Assembly (NCBI GenBank): GCA_034336665.1
Contig: CM067590.1
Coordinates: 5,058,459-5,122,458 of the forward strand
Direction of reading: 5' to 3'
DNA from: Luscinia megarhynchos
Lineage: Eukaryota > Chordata > Aves > Passeriformes > Turdidae
DNA length: 64,000 nucleotides
Of this stretch, positions 55,425 through 64,000 are shown piece after piece; positions within the stretch are counted from its first letter, which is position 1, and every line of letters begins with the position of its first letter. The notes beneath the pieces are model-generated. The model saw nothing but the letters and a program-made list of their open reading frames with translations, made no database searches and had not been told where the DNA came from. A program made the translations under genes and the position numbers.

Positions 55425-55600
55425 ACTAAAGCTAATTACTAGTCGACTAATTTTATTGATTTCCAATCCCTTTTAGCAGAGATTTTGCTGTGGGGCTGAT
55501 TGCCAGAGCGATTAGCACACAAAGCCGCTTAATTTGGAAGTGTTTATCAAGCAGCCTTCTGTCACCTCTGCTTCAAATCAAATTACTGTGGCACTGGTGG
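55425..55600. promoter_or_regulatory. TCF3: Candidate conserved element in intron 3
   Basis: AAAGCTAATTACTAGTCG, CTAATTTTATTGATTTCC, GATTGCCAGAGCGATTAGC, GCCGCTTAATTTGG and TTCAAATCAAATTAC form a motif-dense, repeat-free block with several homeodomain-type cores. Confidence 0.38.
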
Positions 55601-56149
55601 CCCTGCCTGAGCTGTCCCACCCTGAGGGAGCCAGGTGGGGAGCAGGGCTGCTCTGGGTTAAATAACCATGATTTTAAGGCTTCTTCCCAGCCAAAACCCA
55701 TTCCATGGATCTAAGTATTCCACGAGCTTGAAAAGCTGCTGGCTGTGGGGTTTAATCCCAGCTGCCACCACATCTTTGTCCTGCTCCAGCCCTTGGGCCC
55801 TGATGTGGCTGCAGAGCTGGAATTTCCCTCCTGGCCCTTAAATCCCCACCATGGGCACTGTGTGGTGTCTCTTGAGGATGGAAGATGAACCTTCGTGGCA
55901 GCTACAGCTGCTTCCAAAACTCCTCCAGCCACAGGAGGGATTTGGCCTAAATATTTTTAATAGAATTTAAAAGCCTGGCCCAGTCGTTTTGCTGGAATCA
56001 GCTTAGGGAGGGCAGATTGTGGAGGGCAGGGGGAGGGAGAGGCTCAGCCTGGCTCAGTCACAGCCCAGCAGTGTCCCCCAGTGTCACCCCTGGGGCTGCT
56101 GTGAGGGACCCTCACTGCCTCCTCCTGACTGGTGGAAACAAGGTGTGTT

Positions 56150-56352
56150 TGTGACATTTTGAGGGATAGGAAGGAATCCCAGGAATTCCTCCCTGGGAGG
56201 GTGGGCAGCCCTGGGGAGCTGTGGCTGCCCCTGGATCCCTGGCAGTGCCCAGGCCAGGACATTGGGACAGTGAAGGTGTCCCTGCCATGGCACAGGGTGG
56301 CACTGGATGGGCTTTAAGGCTCTTCCCAACCCAAACCATTCCGTGATTTGAG
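56150..56352 (+). mobile_element. CR1 3' fragment, sense
   Basis: GGGTGGGCAGCCCTGGGGAG, GGCAGTGCCCAGGCCAGGAC and GGCACTGGATGGGCTTTAAGG, ending CCAAACCATTCCGTGATT. A deletion removes the GCTGGACA part. Confidence 0.88.
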
Positions 56353-56935
56353 CCTGCAGTGCTGCAGCTTTCCAGCAGGGCATGTTCTCCTCGGGGTGTC
56401 TGTCCCTAGGTACAGGATTTAAGAGCAAAAACTCTGTATTTGCTTTACAAATGGTATCTGAGAAGGTCCAGGGGTAAAACACCCCCTTCTCCATCCCTGC
56501 ATGCCCTGGGTCTGGAGGGATGGCTGCACAGCCCTTGAGCAGAGCAATTGCCAGGGACTGAGCTGTCAAAGACCTTTCCCAGAATCCTGGGAGGGACACA
56601 CAAAGCCCGTGGAGTGCAGCTCCTGGCCCTGCCCACTCACACCACGGCCGTGGGCTGGGGTCCTTGGCTGTGTCCAGGAGGTCAGAGCTGCCTCCAGAGC
56701 CACGTTCCCTGCACAGCACACCCTCGGGCTGTGCTCAGCCTGCAGAGCTCAGGGCTCAAGGAGCAGCCCTGTGCCCAGGCAGGTTTGGGGCTGCTTGAAA
56801 TCAGGGCAGCCTCTCTCGGTGCAGAATTTTTGGCTCCTGTGGATGGCAGCTGGAAGGCACAGGCTGGGAACTGAGCAGGAGAGATGAGGGATGTGGGATG
56901 GACCACAAAACCTGCTCCCTTTAATGCCTTTACAT

Positions 56936-57122
56936 GGAATCCTGGGACAGTCTGGGGTGGAGGGACATCAAATCCCATCCAGTGCCACCCCTGCCCTGGC
57001 AGGGACACCTCCACTGTCCCAGTGTCCAGCCTGGCCTGGGCACTGCCAGGGATCCAGGGGCAGCCACAGCTCCCCAGGGCTCCCCACCCTCCCAGGGAAC
57101 AATTTCCTCCCAATATCTGAGG
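56936..57122 (-). mobile_element. CR1 3' fragment, antisense
   Basis: GGAATCCTGGGACAGTCTGG, CCACCCCTGCCCTGGCAGGG and CTGGCCTGGGCACTGCCAGG, ending CCTCCCAATATCTGAGG. Confidence 0.88.
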
Positions 57123-57364
57123 TAAATCTGTCCTCCAGACAGTTCCCCTTTCCTATCACTCTCCTGTGTTTTCTTTTGTGTCCACAGCTGTTCCTGGATG
57201 GGAGCAGCTCTCATTGCTCTGTGCCAATGGACACTTGGGTTCATTGCTGCACTTAGGATGGTTTTTCTGAGCCTAAATGTGGTTAAATTATTTTTATCCC
57301 TGCTGAAGCTTAGGATGGCTCTTGTCTATCAGCTCTTCTTGGCTGTGGCAGGAAAACTGTGAGA

Positions 57365-57540
57365 AAAAAAATGACTGTCTGACAGCTACATCTTATTCTA
57401 TTAGTATGTTTTAATTAGAACATGAGCAAGAAATGTGTTATGAATATTCATGCTCAGGGTTATTAAAATGCACAATTAATCTGTACTCAGTTTAATAACT
57501 GTATTAATGGCGAGAGGAGGTAGCTCCTATTTTTGTCATT
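57365..57540. promoter_or_regulatory. TCF3: Candidate conserved element in intron 3
   Basis: It contains CTGACAGCTACATC, TTTTAATTAGAACATGAG, TATGAATATTCATGC, ATGCACAATTAATC and AACTGTATTAATGG, is repeat-free and strongly AT-rich, and sits between two CR1 copies. It resembles deeply conserved developmental enhancers. Confidence 0.4.
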
Positions 57541-57724
57541 TCTCAATTGGAAAGTGTTCCTGAACTTGGGTAGTTGGAAGTGGGGTTATTTTAAAATCAA
57601 GTTGGCTCCTGCCAGCAGCTTGGGCACGTGGGCATCTCCAAAACTCGCACACCTCACGGTGGGAGAGCACTGGGAGGGTGGCAAAGCCTGCCAGGATGGA
57701 GCTCAGACAGAATTCAGCTGTGCC

Positions 57725-58135
57725 ACAGCACAGAATCACAAAATCCCAGAATCATTTGGATTGGGAGAGACCTCAAGGCTCTTCCACTCCCAGCCCCACA
57801 TCCAGTGTCACCCCTGCCCTGGGGACACCTCCCACTGCTCCAGCCTGGCCTGGGCACTGCCAGGGATCCAGGGGCAGCCACAGCTGCTCTGGGCACCCTG
57901 TGCCAGGGCTGCCCACCCTGCCAGGGAACAATTCCTGCCCAATATCCCACCCAGCCCTGCCCTCTGGCAGTGGCAGCCATTCCCTGGCTCCTGTCCCTCC
58001 AGCCCTTGTCCCCAGCCCCTCTCCAGCTCTCCTGGAGCCCCTTCAGGCCCTGCCAGGGGCTCTGAGCTCTCCCTGCAGCTTCTCTTCTCCAGGTGAGCAG
58101 CCCCAGAGGGGCTCCAGCCCTGCAGCATCTCTGCC
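57725..58135 (-). mobile_element. CR1 copy, antisense
   Basis: CACAGAATCACAAAATCCCA, GGGAGAGACCTCAAGGCTCT, GGCAGTGGCAGCCATTCCCT and CAGGTGAGCAGCCCCAGAGG; same group as the 52-kb copy with a deletion near the 5' end. Confidence 0.92.
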
Positions 58136-58977
58136 CCTTTGGACATGATCTCTCTTTGGTGACTTGGATTTAAGATGTTTTTTCCTGCACTGTGGGGTGT
58201 TTTAATTATGGGGCAGTTGGGGTCCAGAAGATTTTCTGGGATCTCCAGCTCACCTGTGGCAGTCCCTGGGCACTGCCCAGAGGCAGAAACATTCCAGGAG
58301 CCCCAAGGTGCCCCTGGCCCTTCCCTGGGCACCTGGGGCACTCTGCAGCTGCTGTGACCCTTGGGTGAGCCCTGGGGCTGCACAGCCGTGTCCTTCCCAC
58401 CCAGCTTCCCTCTGCTTCCCCTCCTGTCCCTCCCCTCGAGCCCAGCCGGGCTGTCCCTGCTCCCAGCACGTGTGGCCATGGCTGGTGACACCTCGTCTGG
58501 AGGCTTTGTGCTGTGAGTGGAGCAGGTCCTGCTGCTGGGAGCTTTTCCACACCCCCTGCCCGTGGCCAAACTGGCATTTTGCAGGGCTGGCTGAGCTGTA
58601 GATCCTCAGGAATATGAAGGGAGGGAAGAGTGGGCTGGCAGGGGATGTAGGACAGATGCCAGGCATTGAAAGAGGGCAGTCTGCTCTTCCTGGCTTCAGC
58701 CCAGAAATCCCTGAACTCCTAAAACACCTGCAGGTGTTGAAAATAGGGAGATGTTTGCTGGCACCTTTCAAGCCACTGGCTGCAGCCTGGGGAATGTGAA
58801 AGACTTTATTTTCCAGGAGACATCAGGCAGAGCTGGCATGGGCCCCTTGAGAGCTGCTTCCAGAGCCTTGGGATGCTTTTTGTTCTTTGGTGGGAGAGTG
58901 GAACCTCACCTCACCTTGGCAATCACAGGAACTACCTGGAGGGTACAAGAGACCTTTTGGGTTTCCCCAGGGGTTCT

Positions 58978-59130
58978 AGAATCACAAAATCCCAGACTGG
59001 TTTGGGTTGGGAAGGACCACCTCCCACCATCCAGCCTGGCCTGGGCACTGCCAGGGGTCCAGGGGCAGCCACAGCTGCTCTGGGCACCTGTGCCAGGGCT
59101 GCCCACCCTGCCAGGGAGGAATTTCTTCCT
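58978..59130 (-). mobile_element. CR1 3' fragment, antisense
   Basis: GAATCACAAAATCCCAGACT, GGTTTGGGTTGGGAAGGACC and CAGGGAGGAATTTCTTCC; the 3' half is shortened. Confidence 0.87.
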
Positions 59131-60094
59131 GAAAAAGCCAGGGCTGGTTTGCTGTGGTCCCGTTTGGGGGGACGAGGAGGCCAGGGAGGGGCTGGGGAGC
59201 TGGCTGTGCTCTGGGGGAGTGGCTCATCTCTGCAGCACTGAGAGCTCGCCGGGCTTTGGCCCCTCCCTGGGGTCTGTGCCATGGGGTGGCACCGCAGGGT
59301 GCAGCAGCTGGTGCCAGGGTTTGTCCTCAGGGGATGTGTGACCCTCACCCTCAGCCTTTGCCCCCCGTGCCATTCACTGTCTCCCCTCCCTCCTTCCTTG
59401 GGGAATTGGGCAAGGATTTACCTGTGTTTTGCAGGTCTTTTGGCACAGGATGCCAGAGTGGGTGAGGCTGGAGGGGCCTCAGCTGGTGCCATCTCCCTGC
59501 TCAGGCAGGGGCATCCCAGAGCACAGGGCACAGCACTGTGTCCAGGCTGTTCTGGCATAACTCAGGAGAATATCCGAGGGACATTCAAGGGAGGAGACTC
59601 AACAACCTGGGGGAAATTTCCCTGGATTCCAGACACCCTATCTCCCTCCAGAGCTCCCTGAGCTTCCTCTCCAGGCACACTCTGGCCTGGGGGATGCTGC
59701 TGTGCTCTCAGTGGGCTGGTGGCAGGACCAAGGGCTCTGTGAGAGGTCAGGGTGAGCCAGGACCCCCAGAGCCCACCCTGTGTGGGGCAGGACCCCACAC
59801 CTTGGCCCCCCCAGAGGTTCCTCATGGGGACTGTGGTGCTGCAGTCCTCATCCTTCCAGCCCCAAGGAGCCACTTTGCCAAGGATGCCCAAGGCTGCTGA
59901 TGCTGCTCATGTCTTCTCCCCGACCCTTGGGGAGCTTTAAAACCACCAGTGACAGCAAAATTGCTCAAAGGAGCATTTCTGCCTCCTGCCTCGCCAGGGT
60001 TTGCAGGGATTGCAGATGAATTGCTTTGGAAAAACACATTAGCAAAGCAAAAGTTTATTCTAGGAAGTAGGAGGTGGGAGAATTGGCAGTAATT

Positions 60095-60350
60095 CTCCCT
60101 AGTATCCAAGGTATTATTAGAGGCTTATCCCTGCTCTGCACAGTAATCACATTGGAAATTTTTGATTAGAAAACAAAATCTAAATGAGAATTATGAATAT
60201 TCATTAGGTGTGGAGATTAATATGCATAATTATGCAAATTAGACAGCAATTAAACACCAATTCTCTGGGGAAATGATTAACACAAAGGCACAGAAATAGA
60301 AGGATGTAATTTGAAAGAAGTTTCTGGTTAAATGAACAGTGAGGGGAGCG
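60095..60350. promoter_or_regulatory. TCF3: Candidate enhancer with paired POU/homeodomain sites
   Basis: The densest motif block in the window. It contains ATGCATAATTATGCAAAT (60222-60239), combining a POU half-site, TAATTA-like cores and a full octamer. TGAATATTCATTAGG, GGAGATTAATATGC, CAATTAAACACCAATTC and AATGATTAACAC surround it. Repeat-free and CpG-poor, about 1.7 kb before exon 4. Confidence 0.45.
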
Positions 60351-60411
60351 GAGGAGACAAATCTGAGGCATGTTTGCCATAATAATCAGCTTTGCCAGGC
60401 AGAGTGGGAGT

Positions 60412-60453
60412 GAGCCCTGCCCCCCTGCCCCCCTGCCCCCCTGCCCCCCTGTC
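60412..60453. repeat. (CCCCCCTG)n octanucleotide repeat
   Basis: Four to five tandem CCCCCCTG units. C-runs of six could form i-motif/G-quadruplex structures on the two strands. Confidence 0.9.
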
Positions 60454-60947
60454 CTTGCTGCCACTCGGCTCCCTGCTCCCAGAAGGGCATCCTGGGGCAC
60501 CTGGAGGTGCCATCCCCTTGGCAGAACCAGCCCAGGAGGGTCCCCAGAGAGCCACAGGGCCAGGCTGTGTCCCCAGGGACCCCGGGGGGGGCAGGGGTGT
60601 CCATGGCTGGCAGTGCCCATGGCTGGCAGTGCCCATGCTGGTGCCATCCTCACTCTCAGCCGTGTGCAGCTCTGCAGTTCTCCCTGTCCAACCCAGCAGA
60701 GTTCACAGTGTTTGTGCAGCCCCCCGAAGGTGATGGATGTCCCCACCCTGCCCAGCCCCTCTCACATCCCTGGATTTGCTGCTGCTCACCAGCCCCTGCT
60801 CACCCACTGGGGCAGCACAGGTGGAGATCCTGCAGCCAGGCCAAGGCTGTTTTCCAGGGAAGGTTCCTTCCTGTGCTTGGGTATCAGCTGGAGCTGTGGG
60901 AGCTGTGCTGGTGCTTTTGTGTCATGGTGGACATTCCCAGCTCACTG

Positions 60948-61245
60948 AAGGGGCTCCAGGAGAGCTGGAGAGGGGCTGGGGACAAGGGCTGGAGGGACAG
61001 GAGCCAGGGAATGGCTGCCACTGCCAGAGGGCAGGGCTGGGTGGGATATTGGGCAGGAATTGTTCCCTGGCAGGGTGGGCAGCCCTGGCACAGGGTGCCC
61101 AGAGCAGCTGTGGCTGCCCCTGGATCCCTGGCAGTGCCCAGGCCAGGCTGGACATTGGGACAGTGGGAGGTGTCCCCAGGGCAGGGGTGGGATGAGCTGA
61201 GCAAGGTCCCTTCCAGCCCAAACCTGTCCATGATTCCCTGAGTCC
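60948..61245 (+). mobile_element. CR1 3' fragment, sense
   Basis: GGCTCCAGGAGAGCTGGAGA, GGCTGGGTGGGATATTGGGC, GACATTGGGACAGTGGGAGG and CCCTTCCAGCCCAAACCTGT, ending CCATGATTCCCTGAG. The closest CR1 upstream of exon 4. Confidence 0.92.
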
Positions 61246-61968
61246 CCTGGTGCAGCCCAGGAGGTGCTGCCTGCCTGGCCTTGGCAGGGGATGAAAGGAG
61301 CTGATCTCCCACCACAGCCTGTGCAGGAACATTGCAAAACCTCTGCCCTCCTCTGCTGCTGCGGGCTGGGTCCTGTTTTGCTGAGGATGTTCTTGGGAGG
61401 GCTAAAGCTGAGGGGGCTGGGGGTGGGCTCTGCTGGCCCCACTTCCTCAGGGGCCCTTGGGGGGCTGAAGGAACACCCTGCACAGGTGATGTAATGCTGC
61501 ACCCCCAGCACTTCCCACCTGAGCATTTCTCCTCTGGGAACTCTTCCACTCTGCTCAGGTCTTGCAGCACCATTGGCAAAATCCAAACCCTGCTGGAGCA
61601 TCCAAATGGATACAGTGTGGTTTTGGTTTAGACTTCAGTCCCTCTCACCATCACTCTCTGGGGAAGGAGGCTCGTGGGTGCTCTCTGGAATAAAGGAGTT
61701 AAAATACTTGTTTCTCCTCTTCCCACTGTCCCATGTTTTGAACCATTTCCAAGCTGTGGTGGGATTTGCTTTGAAGTTTGTGGCATCACTCCCAGCGGGA
61801 GTGGGAAGGTGAGGAGGCAGAGGGGAGGCTCAGTCACGCCAAGTGGAAGTGGTTTATTAATGAAAATATTGTTTTGTTTGTAGAAGGAAGAGTTAATTTT
61901 ACGAGAACACCTTTGAGGCTTTGCTGATAAAGCAAAGAGTAACCTTTGTTCTTCCTGTTTTTCGGTAG

Positions 61969-62042
61969 GCTTGGATGAAAGAGCAGGATCAGGTTCCTGG
62001 GGAACAGCAGATCAAAACAGCTCCACGTTTGACCAGGGAAGG
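61969..62042 (+). CDS. TCF3: TCF3 exon 4
   Basis: The acceptor ends TTCGGTAG at 61968 and the donor is AAGG|GTAAGG at 62042/62043. The exon is 74 nt, entered in phase 1 and left in phase 0. With the G carried from exon 3 it encodes 25 codons beginning GLDERAGSGSWG, then TADQNSSTFDQGR. This matches the serine-rich E2A segment (SGSWG, DQ.SS.FD, R at the exon end) after the FGGSG motif. The region is expected to be disordered and links AD1 to the central part of the protein. No frameshift or stop is seen. Confidence 0.92.
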
Positions 62043-62910
62043 GTAAGGACAGCACAGACACCCAGCTCCAAGCAAAACAAACGGGGTCCTTTCTGAGCCT
62101 GGCTCCAGCCCATCCTGGCCATGGCTTCTGTGAGCTCTAGGGTTTCCCCCATCCCCTTCTCCCCAGGCTTTGCTGCCCTGAGGTCCCTTTGAGGTTCCTC
62201 CTCCTAAAAACCTCTCCCAGACCTGCACTGTGGCTGCTCAGCATCCCCTCCCTGCACCCAGTGCTGGTGTGGGGAGAGGGGGCCCAAAGGAGACACAGAT
62301 GGCTGGGTCAAGGGATCTCAGTGGGTTGAGGGATCTCATCTGGTGCAAAGTTTCCTGAGCAGCCACCCCACAAGCCTTTGGGAGCCTGAGGAGGGAGTCC
62401 CTGCAACCCACCACATTGTCACCTTGGTGGGGATGGAGAGCCTGGGAAGGAGTTGAGGCTGCAACACCTCATGGCTGGGGCCTGAGTAGGGAAGAGAGAA
62501 ATGACACAAACTTCATGGAAATGATGTCACTTTTGTTTGAATGGGTTTGTGTGATTTGTTTCTGCAATGACACCTTTCCCTCCCCTCTGCTCACTGGCAG
62601 AGCTGGGGCTGTGGTGTCAACTCTCATTTGTATATTTAGAATTTATATAAATATATCTAAAAATACACATTTACATTTATCCAGCCTTTTTCTTGCCCCT
62701 TCACTCCCTTGGTTCAGGGAGTGCCTGGCTCTTACCTGGTGGGTGCCAAACTGCCCAGGAGCTGCCAGCACGGGGCAAAGCACAGTTCCACCTCCCCTCC
62801 CAGCACCACGGGGATAAAACCCTTTCCTTGCCCCTTCCCGGGGGAGGCTGGGCCCTGGCAGCCTCATGCAGCCCCCAGCCCAGGTGTGACTGTCCCTGTT
62901 GTCCCAGCAG
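62043..62910 (+). other. TCF3: TCF3 intron 4
   Basis: This 868-bp phase-0 intron starts GTAAGG and ends in a tandem acceptor, CAGCAG. A small AT-rich patch with TATA-like words lies at 62625-62685. No repeats or extra exons were recognised. Confidence 0.8.
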
Positions 62911-63001
62911 GGCTATGGGGAAGGGCCCCACTACGAGCACCGGGAGCTGCCGTCCCACAGCAGCATCTCCTCGTCAGCGTTCCTGGGAGCTGGACTCGTG
63001 G
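62911..63001 (+). CDS. TCF3: TCF3 exon 5 (tandem NAGNAG acceptor)
   Basis: The donor is GTGG|GTGAGT at 63001/63002. The acceptor is a CAGCAG pair, so the exon can start at 62908 (adding one Gln) or at 62911. From 62911 it is 91 nt, entered in phase 0 and left in phase 1. It encodes GYGEGPHYEHRELPSHSS, then ISSSAFLGAGLV and the first base of a Gly codon. This corresponds to the mammalian SEGTHF..SHSSLSSSTFLGPGLGG segment; the SSS.FLG.GL end is the diagnostic part. The middle (HYEHRELP) is a few residues longer than my memory of the mammalian sequence. The next exon (KSGERG-like start) is not in the window. Confidence 0.9.
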
Positions 63002-64000
63002 GTGAGTGCCTGCAGCTGCTGCAGCTGCTGCAGCTCCCCAGGGCAGGGACCTGCCTCTGCCTGGCCTGTGCTGCTGGACCTGCTCCAGGTGTTCTCCAAG
63101 GAGCTGGTACCCAGAGGGTTCCAGCAGTGCCAGCTGTGCCAGCTGTTTTATGTGTGTGGCTGCTTTTCCCTGCTTTATGAGGCAGCAGAATGGGCTGAGT
63201 GTGCTCCTGGAAGCTGGGAATGAGGGGTGGGACAGATACTCATTGTGAAGGATTTATTAAGGCTTTGGGAGGACCCTGCCTGAGTGGGGAGGTGGCACCA
63301 GGAGATCCCCCCATGGTCACTTCCAGCCACACCCACTGGGTGCTGTGGCTTGCAAGGGGCTGGTGTCAATTCCCAGAGGGCTGGGGGTGCTCCCTTTGCT
63401 GCAGTGGGGTTTGGGGGGGCCTCCTCCCCTGGCCTGCCAGGCTCCAGCAGCCTTGCCTGGCCCCTGCATCCCCAGCTCCAGGCAGGGATGGTGAGGGGCT
63501 CACAGGGGTGGTGGGGCTGGGGACGGTGATCCTGAGGGACTGGATGTGTGTGACCATTCCCCCAGTCACCTCCCCCAGCCTGGGGGCTGGCAGGAGAGAT
63601 TAAGAGCAGAAAATATCCCTCCTGGAGGGCTCAGAGACCTGGAATGGCATTAGGGCAGGAACTGGGGCTAGTCCTCCCCATCTTTGCTGGTTAAAATGCT
63701 CCAGCACCTGTGGCAGGAGCAGGGCCTGGGGCAGGGCTTGCTGGGGGATGGAGGGGAGGGCTAAGAACAGGGAATTGTGTTTGAAACACCAAAGCCCCCT
63801 GTGGATGGGGTGGCCGAGGGAAGAGCAGAGCAGGGGGGTCTGGGGCACCTTGGCCCTGCCTGGCTGGGTCAGGGCTGGGGCTCCTTGTGCTGCTGGGGAT
63901 GGTCTGGGGATCCTGTGCAGGGGGAGGAGCCTTTCTGAGCAGCTGTCCCTCTGCAGGGAGCACCTTCCTTCTCTCTGTGTGGCCCAGGACGATGGAGGGA
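63002..64000 (+). other. TCF3: TCF3 intron 5, partial
   Basis: This is unique GC-rich sequence. AG sites following pyrimidine tracts at 63956 and 63987 do not lead into anything resembling the expected next E2A exon, so I treat the remainder as intron. Nothing else was recognised. Confidence 0.6.

Larger units (their letters stand above)
29989..61968 (+). other. TCF3: TCF3 intron 3 (32 kb)
   Basis: This large phase-1 intron starts GTACTG and ends TTTTTCGGTAG. It contains most of the CR1 copies in the window, several AT-rich candidate regulatory blocks, an isolated CpG island (about 46.19-46.60 kb) and a minisatellite (50.08-50.70 kb), each listed separately. I see no recognisable genes, exons or RNA genes in the remaining stretches: 29.99-31.79, 31.96-34.86, 37.35-39.22, 42.02-43.79, 44.05-45.45, 47.29-49.42, 52.29-53.04, 58.14-58.97, 59.13-60.09 and 61.25-61.97 kb. 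Confidence 0.8.
18170..64000 (+). other. TCF3: TCF3 (E2A) gene, 5' part, continues past window
   Basis: This is the 5' portion of the gene for the class I bHLH transcription factor E2A (E12/E47), a nuclear E-box-binding protein that dimerises with tissue-specific bHLH factors and is controlled by ID proteins. Four coding exons were recognised by their match to the vertebrate E2A N-terminus: a start resembling [21 protein letters not shown], then MFPLPV.NGK.RP, QFGGSG, SGSWG..DQ.S..FD and SSS.FLG.GL. All splice sites are GT-AG and the phases are compatible. The paralogues TCF4 and TCF12 share the LLDFS..F core, but the MNQ start, the spacing and the MFPLPV.NGK segment fit TCF3 best. Intron 2 is 9.6 kb and intron 3 is 32 kb. 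The central region, AD2 and the bHLH exons lie beyond 64000. The transcription start is approximate. Confidence 0.93.

Noticed and set aside
63957..64000. Possible TCF3 exon 6 start after CTGCAG at 63956 or CCCAG at 63987
   Set aside because: The reading in the required phase does not resemble the expected KSGERG-like E2A segment; probably intronic AGs.

Overview
This window looks like bird genomic DNA, probably from a gene-dense, GC-rich microchromosome. It holds many 5'-truncated CR1 non-LTR retrotransposon copies with the typical avian 3' end (TTCCAGCYC...ATTCTGTGATT), no Alu or L1-like elements, unusually many mini- and microsatellites, and GC-rich stretches broken by AT-rich islets. The one protein-coding gene I can support is the 5' part of TCF3 (E2A, encoding E12/E47), on the + strand. 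From memory, chicken TCF3 lies on chromosome 28. A songbird is plausible but not proven.

Layout: 1-17.2 kb is the region upstream of TCF3. It has no recognisable gene. It carries tandem arrays (24-bp GC-rich, TTCC, 28-bp, 50-bp, a 1.8-kb 20-bp array, an AAAAT array, a ~54-bp array and a 1.9-kb CATC/CGTC tract), several CR1 fragments and a few AT-rich blocks that look like conserved non-coding DNA. A CpG-island promoter covers about 17.2-18.3 kb and a non-coding first exon ends at 18308. Intron 1 is 18309-20207. Coding exons are 20208-20309 (start codon 20235), 29916-29988, 61969-62042 and 62911-63001. Together they encode about 104 N-terminal residues, including the AD1 activation-domain core (motif LLDFSMMFPL). 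The exon phases join exactly (0, 1, 0, 1). The gene continues beyond the window; the bHLH domain is not in it.

Intron 2 (9.6 kb) contains a 3-kb, 34-bp-unit minisatellite ending about 180 bp before exon 3. Intron 3 (32 kb) holds many CR1 copies, including one large inverted pair, several AT-rich candidate enhancers with octamer and homeodomain-type motifs, a 39-bp minisatellite, and an isolated CpG island at 46.2-46.6 kb next to an AT microsatellite. That island could be an internal promoter.

I found no clear new multi-gene system. The best leads are the intronic CpG island with a signal-peptide-like ORF, an upstream ORF overlapping the TCF3 start codon, a NAGNAG acceptor at exon 5, the large inverted CR1 pair, and the POU/homeodomain-rich non-coding elements. 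All calls come from reading the sequence; no alignment, expression or conservation data were available.
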